Shown here in pieces: positions 1-9,759 of a stretch of 64,000 bases of DNA (positions within the stretch are counted from its first letter, which is position 1; the number at the start of each line of letters is the position of its first letter). The translations under genes and the position numbers were made by a program. Source of the DNA: Geothrix rubra (GTDB taxonomy: Bacteria; Acidobacteriota; Holophagae; Holophagales; Holophagaceae); contig NZ_BSDD01000004.1 of assembly GCF_030268065.1 (NCBI RefSeq), positions 1-64,000 of the forward strand, read 5' to 3'. The notes below the pieces were generated by a model, which was not told the DNA's origin, made no database searches, and saw only the letters and a list, made by a program, of their open reading frames with translations.

Positions 1-519
1 CCGATCCCTCGTCTCCTCATCTCTCCCCTCATCTCTCTTCCCTCTCCAAAATCCTTCCCCGTACCACCCGCTTGCTCCCTCGAGATCCCTTCACCTCAAC
101 CTCTCGGAACCTGCCGCCAAAGTTAGCTCACCTCGAGGTTATTTGAAGCCACTTTCTAGATGGCCATATGGTTAAATTGTTTGACGCAACAGACACAGTC
201 GTGACATCAAACGCTGAATTGCATGAGGCTATTTTTTCAGCATCTTATGTCTCAATTGCATTTGAATTTTCAGCTGTCTTCACAATGATTTCTCCTTTTT
301 TCTGCCCTCCGGCAGGGGTTGGTTTGTGATCTGTGACACTGAGACCAAAACTCTTGTATCTCGCAAGGGTCGCCGGGCCGGGGTTCGGCGTTCCCCGCCA
401 CGGCAAAACCGGCTCCCTGCGCAGGCTCCGCCTGCTTCCTCCGCCAGGCCAGGCCCAAGGAGGGCCCGTCACCGGTCGGCCATGGGAGCCCTCACCCGGT
501 TCGCCTCAAGGCCCCCGGT
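1..519. other. AT-richer stretch with no assignable gene
   Basis: No convincing gene is visible here. Bases 1-60 are almost purely pyrimidine with short tandem CTCATCTCTC-like units. About 120-330 is clearly richer in A and T than the rest of the window, which could mean a horizontally acquired remnant or a regulatory spacer. On the minus strand near 249-297 a GGAG sequence precedes a GTG that opens only a 12-residue ORF. I would not call it a gene without expression data. Bases 360-520 return to high GC and contain nothing recognised. Confidence 0.5.
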
Positions 520-547
520 ACGTGACAAAGCCCCCTTGCGGGGGCCT
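520..547 (-). terminator. Intrinsic terminator of the ATP synthase operon
   Basis: Read on the minus strand, GCCCCC-GCAA-GGGGGC forms a stable hairpin (530-545) followed by TTTGT. It lies about 60 bases past the atpC stop and is the natural end of the atp transcript. Confidence 0.7.
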
Positions 548-608
548 CGGATGTTCCTGCGGTGCGGCGCTTGGATCGCTCAGCCGAGCAGGGGCCTGGC
601 AGGATCCG

Positions 609-1031
609 TCAGAACCCGTGACCTGCGGGGTGTCCCGCGGCCTGGAGGCGGATGAGGCTGGCGTCGAGTTCGGCCTGGGCCCTGTCCATATCCTGCTCGG
701 TCCGGGCCTCTTTCAGGAGCTTCAGGGCGCGCTGGCGATCCGCCTCGACCTGTTCCAGGTCGATCATCTCCACGGTCTCGCTCTCCCGGGCCAAGATGGT
801 GACCCGCTCGGGGCCCACCTCGGCGAAGCCGCCGAAGACCGTCAGCCAGTGGCGCTGGCCATCCTTCACGAAGTAGAGGAGCCCGTCCCCCACCGGGGTC
901 ATGAGCGGGGTGTGGCCGGGCAGGATGCCGTAGTAGCCGCGGAAGGCGGTGGGGAACTGCACCTCCGACACCTCGGCGGAGAACACCGGCCGCTCGGGGG
1001 TGACCACTTCCAGCAGGATCCTGTCGCTCAC
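609..1031 (-). CDS. atpC: F1 ATP synthase epsilon subunit
   Basis: The 140-residue protein is the epsilon subunit of the F1 sector, which sits on the central stalk with gamma and modulates ATP hydrolysis. The N-terminal beta-sandwich (about residues 1-85) starts with the typical LLEVVTPERPVFS-like strand and contains the PGHTPLMT motif. A helical C-terminal hairpin follows (about 88-138). Translation starts at GTG (1029-1031), chosen because a GGGAGG Shine-Dalgarno precedes it at good spacing. It is the last gene of the operon, 69 bases after atpD, and a terminator follows. Length is normal for the family. Confidence 0.95.
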   Translation of the reverse strand: MSDRILLEVVTPERPVFSAEVSEVQFPTAFRGYYGILPGHTPLMTPVGDGLLYFVKDGQRHWLTVFGGFAEVGPERVTILARESETVEMIDLEQVEADRQRALKLLKEARTEQDMDRAQAELDASLIRLQAAGHPAGHGF

Positions 1032-1053
1032 GATTCCTCCCTCTCGAACCTGC

Positions 1054-1076
1054 GGGCCGGGATGCGCTCCCGGCCC
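1054..1076 (-). other. Intercistronic hairpin between atpD and atpC
   Basis: An exact 8-bp inverted repeat (GGGCCGGG / CCCGGCCC, 7-base loop) fills much of the 69-base gap between beta and epsilon. It has no U-tract, so it is more likely an mRNA stability or translation-tuning element than a terminator. The function is inferred only. Confidence 0.45.
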
Positions 1077-1100
1077 GACTCACATGCATGCCCCGCCTTA

Positions 1101-2528
<1,428 letters not shown>

Positions 2529-2558
2529 TTACCTCAACGAAGGAATGGGCGGAAGGCT

Positions 2559-3440
2559 CTAGGCGTTGGCGCCGCTGACGATCTCGATGATCTGGTTGGT
2601 GATCGAGGCCTGGCGGATCTTGTTCATGGTCAGGGTCAGCTTGGCGATCATCTCGCCGGCATTGTTGCTGGCCTTGTCCATGGCCGCCATCCGGGCCCCG
2701 TGTTCGGAGGCGCTGCTCTCGAGAAGGGTCCGGAGCAGTTCCGTCTCCACGAACCGCGGCAGGAGGGTCTCCAGCACCGTGTTCGGGTCGGGCTCCAGCA
2801 GGTGGGCCACCTCGAGGGCATCGCGGCCCTCCGCGCGGCGCTCGAGCTCGATGGGGAAGAGGCGGAACACCGTGGGCGTCTGCGCCACGGGGCTGTTGAA
2901 GTAGTTGTAGATCACGTAGAGGGCATCGATCTCGCCGGCGTGGTACTGGGCCGCGGCGCCCTCGGCGATCTCCTGGACCACCCGCTGGAGGCCCGTGAGG
3001 GGCACCCCGAGGTACTCGCCCGAGGCCGCCAGCTTGCGCTTGCGGGCCCAGTCGGCGGCCCGCTTGCCGATCACGTCGAGGTGGACGATCTCGGCAGGGC
3101 ACTCGTGCAGGAAGGTGTGGGCCGCCTTGAAGACGTTGGCGTTGAACCCGCCGCAAAGCCCCTTGTCGGAGGCGACGAGGACCACCCGGATGCGCTTCTC
3201 CTCGCGGGGTGCGAGGAAGGCCTGGGCGGCCGGGCCCGGCACGATCTCCGTGCTGCCCTTGATGCGCCCCACCACCCGGCGGACGACGTCCATCAACTTC
3301 CCGGCGTACGGCCGGAGGGCCACCAGGCGCTCCTGCGACTTCCGCAGCTTCACCGCGGAAATCATCTTCATGGCCTTGGTGACCTGCTGCGTGTTCTTGA
3401 CTGACCGAATGCGGCGTCGGATGTCCTGGAGACCGGCCAT
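2559..3440 (-). CDS. atpG: F1 ATP synthase gamma subunit
   Basis: The gamma subunit (293 residues) forms the rotating central shaft of F1. The N-terminal helix (MAGLQDIRRRIRSVKNTQQ...) and the C-terminal helix (NNAGEMIAKLTL...) that make the coiled-coil shaft are both present, with the Rossmann-like middle between them (SDKGLCGGFN near residues 90-100). The ATG at 3438-3440 lies two bases after the stop of the 58-aa micro-ORF that copies its own N-terminus. GGAG, inside the end of that ORF, is the likely Shine-Dalgarno, so translation may be coupled. Confidence 0.96.
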   Translation of the reverse strand: MAGLQDIRRRIRSVKNTQQVTKAMKMISAVKLRKSQERLVALRPYAGKLMDVVRRVVGRIKGSTEIVPGPAAQAFLAPREEKRIRVVLVASDKGLCGGFNANVFKAAHTFLHECPAEIVHLDVIGKRAADWARKRKLAASGEYLGVPLTGLQRVVQEIAEGAAAQYHAGEIDALYVIYNYFNSPVAQTPTVFRLFPIELERRAEGRDALEVAHLLEPDPNTVLETLLPRFVETELLRTLLESSASEHGARMAAMDKASNNAGEMIAKLTLTMNKIRQASITNQIIEIVSGANA

Positions 3441-3442
3441 GG

Positions 3443-3619
3443 CTAGTTACTCCAATCCGAAAGGGGTCGGCAAGGCAAGCTCATGGCCTTGGTGACCTGC
3501 TGGGTGTTCTTCACCGACCGGATGCGGCGGCGAATGTCATCTCCGAAAGCCCGCTGGGCTTTCGGAGAACGGCTCGCCACCACCCGTCCGTTCGGTGCGG
3601 CTTTTTGGAGACCGGCCAT
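3443..3619 (-). CDS. 58-residue micro-ORF repeating the AtpG N-terminal helix, with an in-frame palindromic insertion
   Basis: This complete small ORF lies between atpA (stop 5 bases before its ATG) and atpG (start 2 bases after its stop). Residues 1-5 equal the first five of AtpG. Residues 6-27 are an inserted Arg/Ala/Ser-rich segment with no match in gamma. Residues 28-46 repeat AtpG residues 6-24 exactly, and the last 12 residues differ. In the 19 shared codons I count six base differences, all in third positions and all silent, which suggests the peptide is constrained. Alternatively the segment came from a diverged atpG. No clear Shine-Dalgarno precedes the ATG. Whether it is translated, and whether it can bind F1, is unknown. 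Confidence 0.6.
   Translation of the reverse strand: MAGLQKAAPNGRVVASRSPKAQRAFGDDIRRRIRSVKNTQQVTKAMSLPCRPLSDWSN
3539..3604 (-). repeat. 66-bp palindromic element inserted in frame in the atpG-like micro-ORF
   Basis: The insert separates codon 5 from the codon matching AtpG codon 6 and is exactly 22 codons long. Bases 3541-3567 form a perfect 12-bp stem with a 3-base loop (CTCCGAAAGCCC / GGGCTTTCGGAG). Size, palindromy and frame-neutral insertion recall the Rickettsia palindromic elements that insert inside genes, but sequence relatedness is not claimed. I saw no second copy in this window. Confidence 0.6.
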
Positions 3620-3623
3620 CGGA

Positions 3624-5768
<2,145 letters not shown>

Positions 5769-5772
<4 letters not shown>

Positions 5773-6497
5773 TGGATGCCTCCGATCTGCTGGATGGCCC
5801 GGTCCAGGGCCTTCGCCGCCTCGGGTCCGGTGAGCTTGGCCTCCAGGCGCCTGGTGGCTCCCTCCACGGCCAGCTCGGACACCAGGGCCCGCAGTTCCTG
5901 CTCGGCCAGGCGCTTCTGGTGGCCGATCTCCGTCTGGGCCTGGGCCAGGATCTGCTCGGCCTCGGCCCGGGCGGCCTCGAGCACCCGCTGCTTCTCGGCC
6001 TCGGCATCGGACTCGGCCTTCGCCAGGATGCCCGCCAGCTCGCCTTCGAGCCCGGCCATCTTGGCCTGCAGCTCCTTCATCTGGGCCTCGGCCTCCAGCT
6101 TGTCGCGCTCGGCCTGGGACAGCAGGGTCTCCAGCTCCTCCTTGCGGGACTTGAACATGGCCGAGAGGGCGCCCTTCAACAGGAAGAACAGCCCCCCCGC
6201 ATAGATGGCGAAGTTCAACAGCTGGACCAGGAAGGCCGGGCCATTGCCGTAGGCCTTCCCGAAGAGGGTCATGGCCGCCTTGTGGTGCCCGCCCTCGTGG
6301 GCCTCGCCCCCTTCATGGCCTTCCGCGGAGCCGGATTCGGCGGCGGCCGCATGCCCCTCGGCGGGCGCGGCTTCGTGACCCTGGGCCGGCGCGGTGGCGT
6401 GGGCCTCCTCCGGGGCATGGGACTGGGCGGCCAGCCCCAGGGGGCTCAGCGTCAGGGCGGCGGCGAGGGAGAGTCGGGTCAGGATCGTCATGGTCAC
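5769..6497 (-). CDS. atpF: ATP synthase b-type subunit with signal-like start and His/Glu-rich extension
   Basis: The 242-residue protein has the b-subunit layout: a transmembrane segment (about 85-112) followed by a long charged Ala/Glu/Lys helix to the end, the peripheral-stalk rod. The N-terminus is unusual. A hydrophobic signal-like stretch (3-24) is followed by about 50 residues rich in His, Glu, Ala and Gly with repeated GHE/EGH motifs. This tail would sit in the periplasm and could bind metal ions, which is inference. Start is GTG 6495-6497, overlapping the previous stop as GTGA. An in-frame ATG six bases later is the alternative. Confidence 0.88.
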
Positions 6498-7006
6498 GCC
6501 TGCTTCAGGAGGGTCTGGGCCATGGATTCGGCCAGGGCGTCCACCTGGGCCAGGAGATCCTGCTTCGCCGCGGCCTGCTGCGCCTTGAGGGCGCCCACGG
6601 CCTCCTCGCGCTGGACGGTCGCGCGGGTTCTCGCGGCTTCGAGGAGCGCCAGCTTCTCGCGGTTGGCCGCATCGGCCAAGGCCTTGCGGCGGGCGAAGGC
6701 CTGGTTGCGAAGCTCCTTCAGACGACCCTGGTAGTCCTTCTGGCGGGCGTCCAGCTCGGCCGCCGCCTTGGCCTTGGCGTCGCCGCCGGCCTGGAGGTCG
6801 CGGTCACGGTCGGACATCACGCGCGTGATGGGCTGGAAGAACACCACGCGCAGGTAGAGGTAGAGCACCACCAGCAGGCCGATGACGAACACGAGGGCCA
6901 CGGGATCCGGCCGCATGGGATCCGGCATCTGGGCCAGGATGCGCTGCACCGGTCCGCCCCCGTCGGGGGTTTGGAGCGTCAGATTCGCCAGTTCCAGCAG
7001 CGCCAC
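6494..7006 (-). CDS. ATP synthase second b-type (b') subunit
   Basis: The first gene of the operon encodes 170 residues: a short N-terminus, one transmembrane helix (about 36-56, rich in V, L, I, F and Y) and a long coiled-coil helix with the typical ITRVMSDRDRDLQ entry after the membrane. Together with the following b subunit it would make a heterodimeric peripheral stalk, as in organisms with b/b' pairs. The GTG start (7004-7006) has a strong GGAGGG upstream. No a or c subunit genes adjoin, so the membrane rotor part must be encoded elsewhere. A TAGACT hexamer at 7103-7108 (minus strand) is a weak -10 candidate. Confidence 0.88.
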   Translation of the reverse strand: MALLELANLTLQTPDGGGPVQRILAQMPDPMRPDPVALVFVIGLLVVLYLYLRVVFFQPITRVMSDRDRDLQAGGDAKAKAAAELDARQKDYQGRLKELRNQAFARRKALADAANREKLALLEAARTRATVQREEAVGALKAQQAAAKQDLLAQVDALAESMAQTLLKQA

Positions 7007-7155
7007 GGGCCACCCTCCAGAAACATCCCAAGGCCTCGGCCGAGGGATCGGCCAGGGTCATACCGACACCAGCGAAGGGTCCGCGGGAACCCCTGGCACG
7101 GAAGTCTAAAAACCTTACCAGAACAGCCAGAACGCCTCAACGCCGGACTTGGGAC

Positions 7156-7184
7156 TTGACCCCTCCTGCATCCCATGGAATGAT
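7156..7184 (+). promoter_or_regulatory. Predicted promoter of the tRNA-Val/tRNA-Asp unit
   Basis: TTGACC (7156-7161), a 17-base spacer and AATGAT (7179-7184) fit a sigma-70-type promoter. Transcription would start about 10 bases before the tRNA-Val 5' end. Confidence 0.55.
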
Positions 7185-7200
7185 GGCTGTTCGGCGATTC

Positions 7201-7276
7201 GGGCGATTAGCTCAGTCGGTAGAGCAGCTGCCTTACACGCAGCATGTCGGCGGTTCGAGCCCGTCATCGCCCACCA
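7201..7276 (+). tRNA. tRNA-Val (anticodon UAC)
   Basis: A complete 76-base cloverleaf. The acceptor stem GGGCGAT pairs with ATCGCCC (7266-7272), A is the discriminator, and CCA is encoded (7274-7276). The anticodon loop CTTACAC between GCTGC and GCAGC gives UAC, reading GUA and probably other Val codons. The T arm is regular with one G-U pair. It is followed after 21 bases by tRNA-Asp, probably on the same transcript. Confidence 0.95.
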
Positions 7277-7297
7277 GCTCCGCTGGTGCAAAAGCAA

Positions 7298-7374
7298 GGG
7301 GTTGTAGCTCAGTCGGTTAGAGTGCCGGCCTGTCACGCCGGAGGTCGCGGGTTCGAGCCCCGTCAGCCCCGCCA
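7298..7374 (+). tRNA. tRNA-Asp (anticodon GUC)
   Basis: A complete 77-base tRNA. The acceptor GGGGTTG pairs with CAGCCCC (7364-7370), the discriminator is G as expected for Asp, and CCA is encoded at 7372-7374. The anticodon loop CTGTCAC gives GUC, and the T arm is GCGGGTTCGAGCCCCGT-like. A strong intrinsic terminator follows at once. Confidence 0.95.
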
Positions 7375-7410
7375 AGAAAAAGGGTCCCACCGGGGACCCT
7401 TTTTTCTTGG
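7375..7410 (+). terminator. Intrinsic terminator of the tRNA unit
   Basis: AGGGTCCC (7381-7388), a 4-base loop and GGGACCCT (7393-7400) are followed by TTTTTT. Flanking A-rich and T-rich arms extend the inverted repeat from CCAAG to CTTGG, so it could work from both strands. Confidence 0.85.
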
Positions 7411-7420
7411 CGGAACAGAA

Positions 7421-7735
7421 GTTGGGCTCGAACCCGCGAGTGGGATCGCGGAGGCAGGGCTCGATGCCCTGCCGGAGCGAGACCGGGGGACGCAAGCCCG
7501 CAGGGCGCAGCGGACCCGTTCGAGCCCCTGCCCGCGTGGGTCCCCATGAAGGGCGGAGAACGACAAGGGCTGTTGGGCTCGAACCCGCCCCGGCCACGCG
7601 GGCGTGGCCGGGATCCAGCGTCGAGTGGGCTGGCCACCCCATCGCAGAGGCCCTCCAGTGGAGGGCCGGAGCAGGGGTGACCAGACCGGGGGACGCAAGC
7701 CCGAAGGGCGCCGCGGACCCGTTCGAGCCCCCGCC
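7421..7735. repeat. Degenerate tRNA T-arm-like direct repeats after tRNA-Asp
   Basis: This 330-base gap holds no gene. Two copies of a composite repeat are visible (7421-7530 and 7572-7735). Each starts with GTTGGGCTCGAACCCGC and ends with GACCGGGGGACGCAAGCCCG, then a GGACCCGTTCGAGCCCC-like tail. GGGCTCGAACCCGCGA at 7424-7439 is the exact reverse complement of the tRNA-Asp T-arm segment 7345-7360, so the block seems to derive from tRNA fragments in both orientations. Function is unknown. Confidence 0.6.
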
Positions 7736-7742
7736 AGCTGCC

Positions 7743-8087
7743 TCAGCGCATCTCGGCCCGGGCCGTCGCGATGTCCCGCCTGAGCAGCACGGCCTGCTCC
7801 CGGGCCTCCGTGGTCCGGAGTCGGGGCAGGAGGGCCTCCACTTCCCGGTCGAGGCGATCGAGCCGGGTCGGGAGGTCATCCGACAGGCTGGAGGCATCCA
7901 CCCCCAGGGCCTGGGTCTTGCCCGCCTCCCGCCACTGCTGACGGATGCGACCCAGGGTGTCCCGCAGCGCCGCCACCTGCTCCTCCTCGGGAGAGAGGGC
8001 CACCCAGGGCCACCGCCCCGTCAGGAGGTAGGACCCGCCGACCATGACCCCGCCCACCAGGAGGGCGACCACCAGAAGCCGCTTCAT
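7743..8087 (-). CDS. Small membrane-anchored protein of unknown function
   Basis: The 114-residue protein has a positively charged start (MKRLL) and one hydrophobic helix (about 4-23), then a soluble charged part predicted to be helical with heptad-like Leu spacing (about 35-113). This suggests a single-pass inner-membrane protein with a periplasmic or cytoplasmic coiled coil. The start ATG 8085-8087 fits the membrane helix. Longer readings run antisense into der. A TACAAT hexamer on the minus strand (8112-8117) may be its -10. It is divergent from der. I do not recognise the family. Confidence 0.6.
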   Translation of the reverse strand: MKRLLVVALLVGGVMVGGSYLLTGRWPWVALSPEEEQVAALRDTLGRIRQQWREAGKTQALGVDASSLSDDLPTRLDRLDREVEALLPRLRTTEAREQAVLLRRDIATARAEMR

Positions 8088-8195
8088 GCGCCACCCCGAG
8101 GATCCGGTGCCATTGTAGGTCCGTGCGGGGGGCGATCCGGCAATCGCCCTGTCCTTTCCGGGGCGAACCGATAGACTGGAAGGCTTGGAACAGCC

Positions 8196-9692
8196 ATGAA
8201 ACTTCCCCTCGTCGCCCTCTGCGGACGCCCGAATGTGGGCAAGTCCACCCTCTTCAACCGGCTCACCCGCAGCCGGGCGGCCCTGGTCCACGACCTGCCG
8301 GGCATGACCCGCGACCGCAGCTACGGCCGCGTAACTTGCCTGGACGAGGAGGGGCAGGCCCTGGAGGTCTTCGAGCTGGTGGACACCGGCGGCCTGGACT
8401 TCGAGGGCGACGATGTCATCACCCAGGGCATCACCCGCATGGCCGAGGCCGCGCTCCAGGAGGCCCACGTGGCGGTGCTGCTGGTGGACGGCCATGACGG
8501 CCTGACGGCGGGGGACGAGGAGATCGCGGCCCGCCTCCGCCGGATGGGCAAGCCGACGCTCCTCGTCGTCAACAAGCTGGACGGCATGAAGGGCGGCGCC
8601 CCCGACGGCGGGTTCTACGGCCTGGGCTTCGACGCCGTGCTCGCCATCTCAGCCGCCCACGGGGCCGGGGTTCCCGAGCTGCTGGAGGCCCTCCGGACCC
8701 GCCTGCCCTTCCACCGCACGCCGGAGGAGGCCGAGGCCCACGACCCCTCCGACGAGCTGCGCTTCGCCCTCATCGGCCGCCCCAACGTGGGCAAGTCCTC
8801 CCTCACCAACCGCCTGCTGGGCTACGAGCGCAGCCTCGTGAGCGAGGTGGCCGGCACCACCCGGGACACCGTGGACACCGTCTTCCACGTGAAGGACAAG
8901 GTCTTCCGCCTCATCGACACGGCGGGCATCCGCAAGAAGGGCAAGACCCACGAGGGCGCCGAGAAGCTCAGCATCCTGAAGGCCAAGCAGGCCATGGCCC
9001 GGGCGGACGTGAGCCTCCTCCTGCTGGACGCCGTGGAGGGCGCCACCCACCAGGACGCCGTCATCGCCGGCTACGCCCAGGAGGCCGGCGCGGCCGTGAT
9101 CCTGGTGGTGAACAAGTGGGACCTGGTCGAGAAGGACACCCACACCATCTACGGCGCGGAGGAGGACCTCCGGCGGAGCCTGGGATTCCTCCACCACGCG
9201 CCCATGATCTTCCTCTCGGCGCTGACCGGACAGCGGGTGTCCAAGCTCTTCGGGATGATCGAGCAGCTGGCGGCGGCCCATGCCCAGCGCGTGTCCACGG
9301 GCGAGCTGAACCGGTTCCTCCGGGAGTCCGTGGCGGCCATGAGCCCCCATGCCGTGGACGGCAAGCTCCCCAAGCTCTACTTCATGACCCAGGTGGGTGT
9401 CCGGCCCCCCAGCTTCGTCATCAAGGCCAACACGGACAGGGGCCTCCACTTCAGCTACGTCCGCTACCTGGAGAACCGGCTGCGGGAGCAGTTCGGCTTC
9501 CAGGGCGTGCCCCTGCGCCTGAGCATCCAGAAGAAGCAGAAGGACGAGGACGTCCCCTCCGAGTCCGCCAAGGTGCGGAAGATCCTCGACGTGGGCGAAG
9601 GGCTCAAGCCCGGGCGGAAGGCCACGTCCGAGGCTTCCGAAGGCCGTCGCCGGTCGGGCGGGCCCCGCAAGCGGAGAACCACCCGCTCCTAG
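8196..9692 (+). CDS. der: Ribosome biogenesis GTPase Der (EngA)
   Basis: The 498-residue protein is the tandem-GTPase Der needed for 50S subunit maturation. The first G domain has GRPNVGKST (G10-T18) and DTGG. The second has GRPNVGKSS with K200, the DTAG switch and NKWD. A KH-like C-terminal domain (about 370-460) binds rRNA. The tail is rich in Arg, Lys, Gly and Ser, somewhat longer than usual. The ATG at 8196 gives the standard family N-terminus. A TAGACT -10 candidate lies at 8172-8177, leaving a very short leader. Confidence 0.96.
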   Translation: MKLPLVALCGRPNVGKSTLFNRLTRSRAALVHDLPGMTRDRSYGRVTCLDEEGQALEVFELVDTGGLDFEGDDVITQGITRMAEAALQEAHVAVLLVDGHDGLTAGDEEIAARLRRMGKPTLLVVNKLDGMKGGAPDGGFYGLGFDAVLAISAAHGAGVPELLEALRTRLPFHRTPEEAEAHDPSDELRFALIGRPNVGKSSLTNRLLGYERSLVSEVAGTTRDTVDTVFHVKDKVFRLIDTAGIRKKGKTHEGAEKLSILKAKQAMARADVSLLLLDAVEGATHQDAVIAGYAQEAGAAVILVVNKWDLVEKDTHTIYGAEEDLRRSLGFLHHAPMIFLSALTGQRVSKLFGMIEQLAAAHAQRVSTGELNRFLRESVAAMSPHAVDGKLPKLYFMTQVGVRPPSFVIKANTDRGLHFSYVRYLENRLREQFGFQGVPLRLSIQKKQKDEDVPSESAKVRKILDVGEGLKPGRKATSEASEGRRRSGGPRKRRTTRS

Positions 9693-9759
9693 CGGGAACA
9701 GGCTGGTGCAGGGAATAAATCGGGGCTACTGTCGGGACAACTTCCAAGCCCGAGCCCCC

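Noticed and set aside
245-472. 75-codon minus-strand ORF near the left edge
   Set aside because: Its first half reads GC-rich noncoding sequence and it has no ribosome site or recognisable domain. Only a 12-codon internal start has a GGAG, which is too little to call a gene.
3443-3619. Treating the atpG-like segment as an assembly or sequencing error
   Set aside because: The copy differs from atpG by six silent changes and contains a 66-bp insertion, so it is not an exact duplicated read or misassembly.
6804-7061. Alternative ORFs overlapping the b' subunit start region
   Set aside because: They lack ribosome sites and family motifs. The GTG start with GGAGGG at 7006 gives a normal membrane helix and coiled coil.
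7115-7897. Minus-strand ORF with TGLEPATSGVTG and TGSNRRHAACKAAALPTEL stretches
   Set aside because: These are the well-known false translations of tRNA genes and their surroundings. The tRNAs at 7201 and 7298 explain them.
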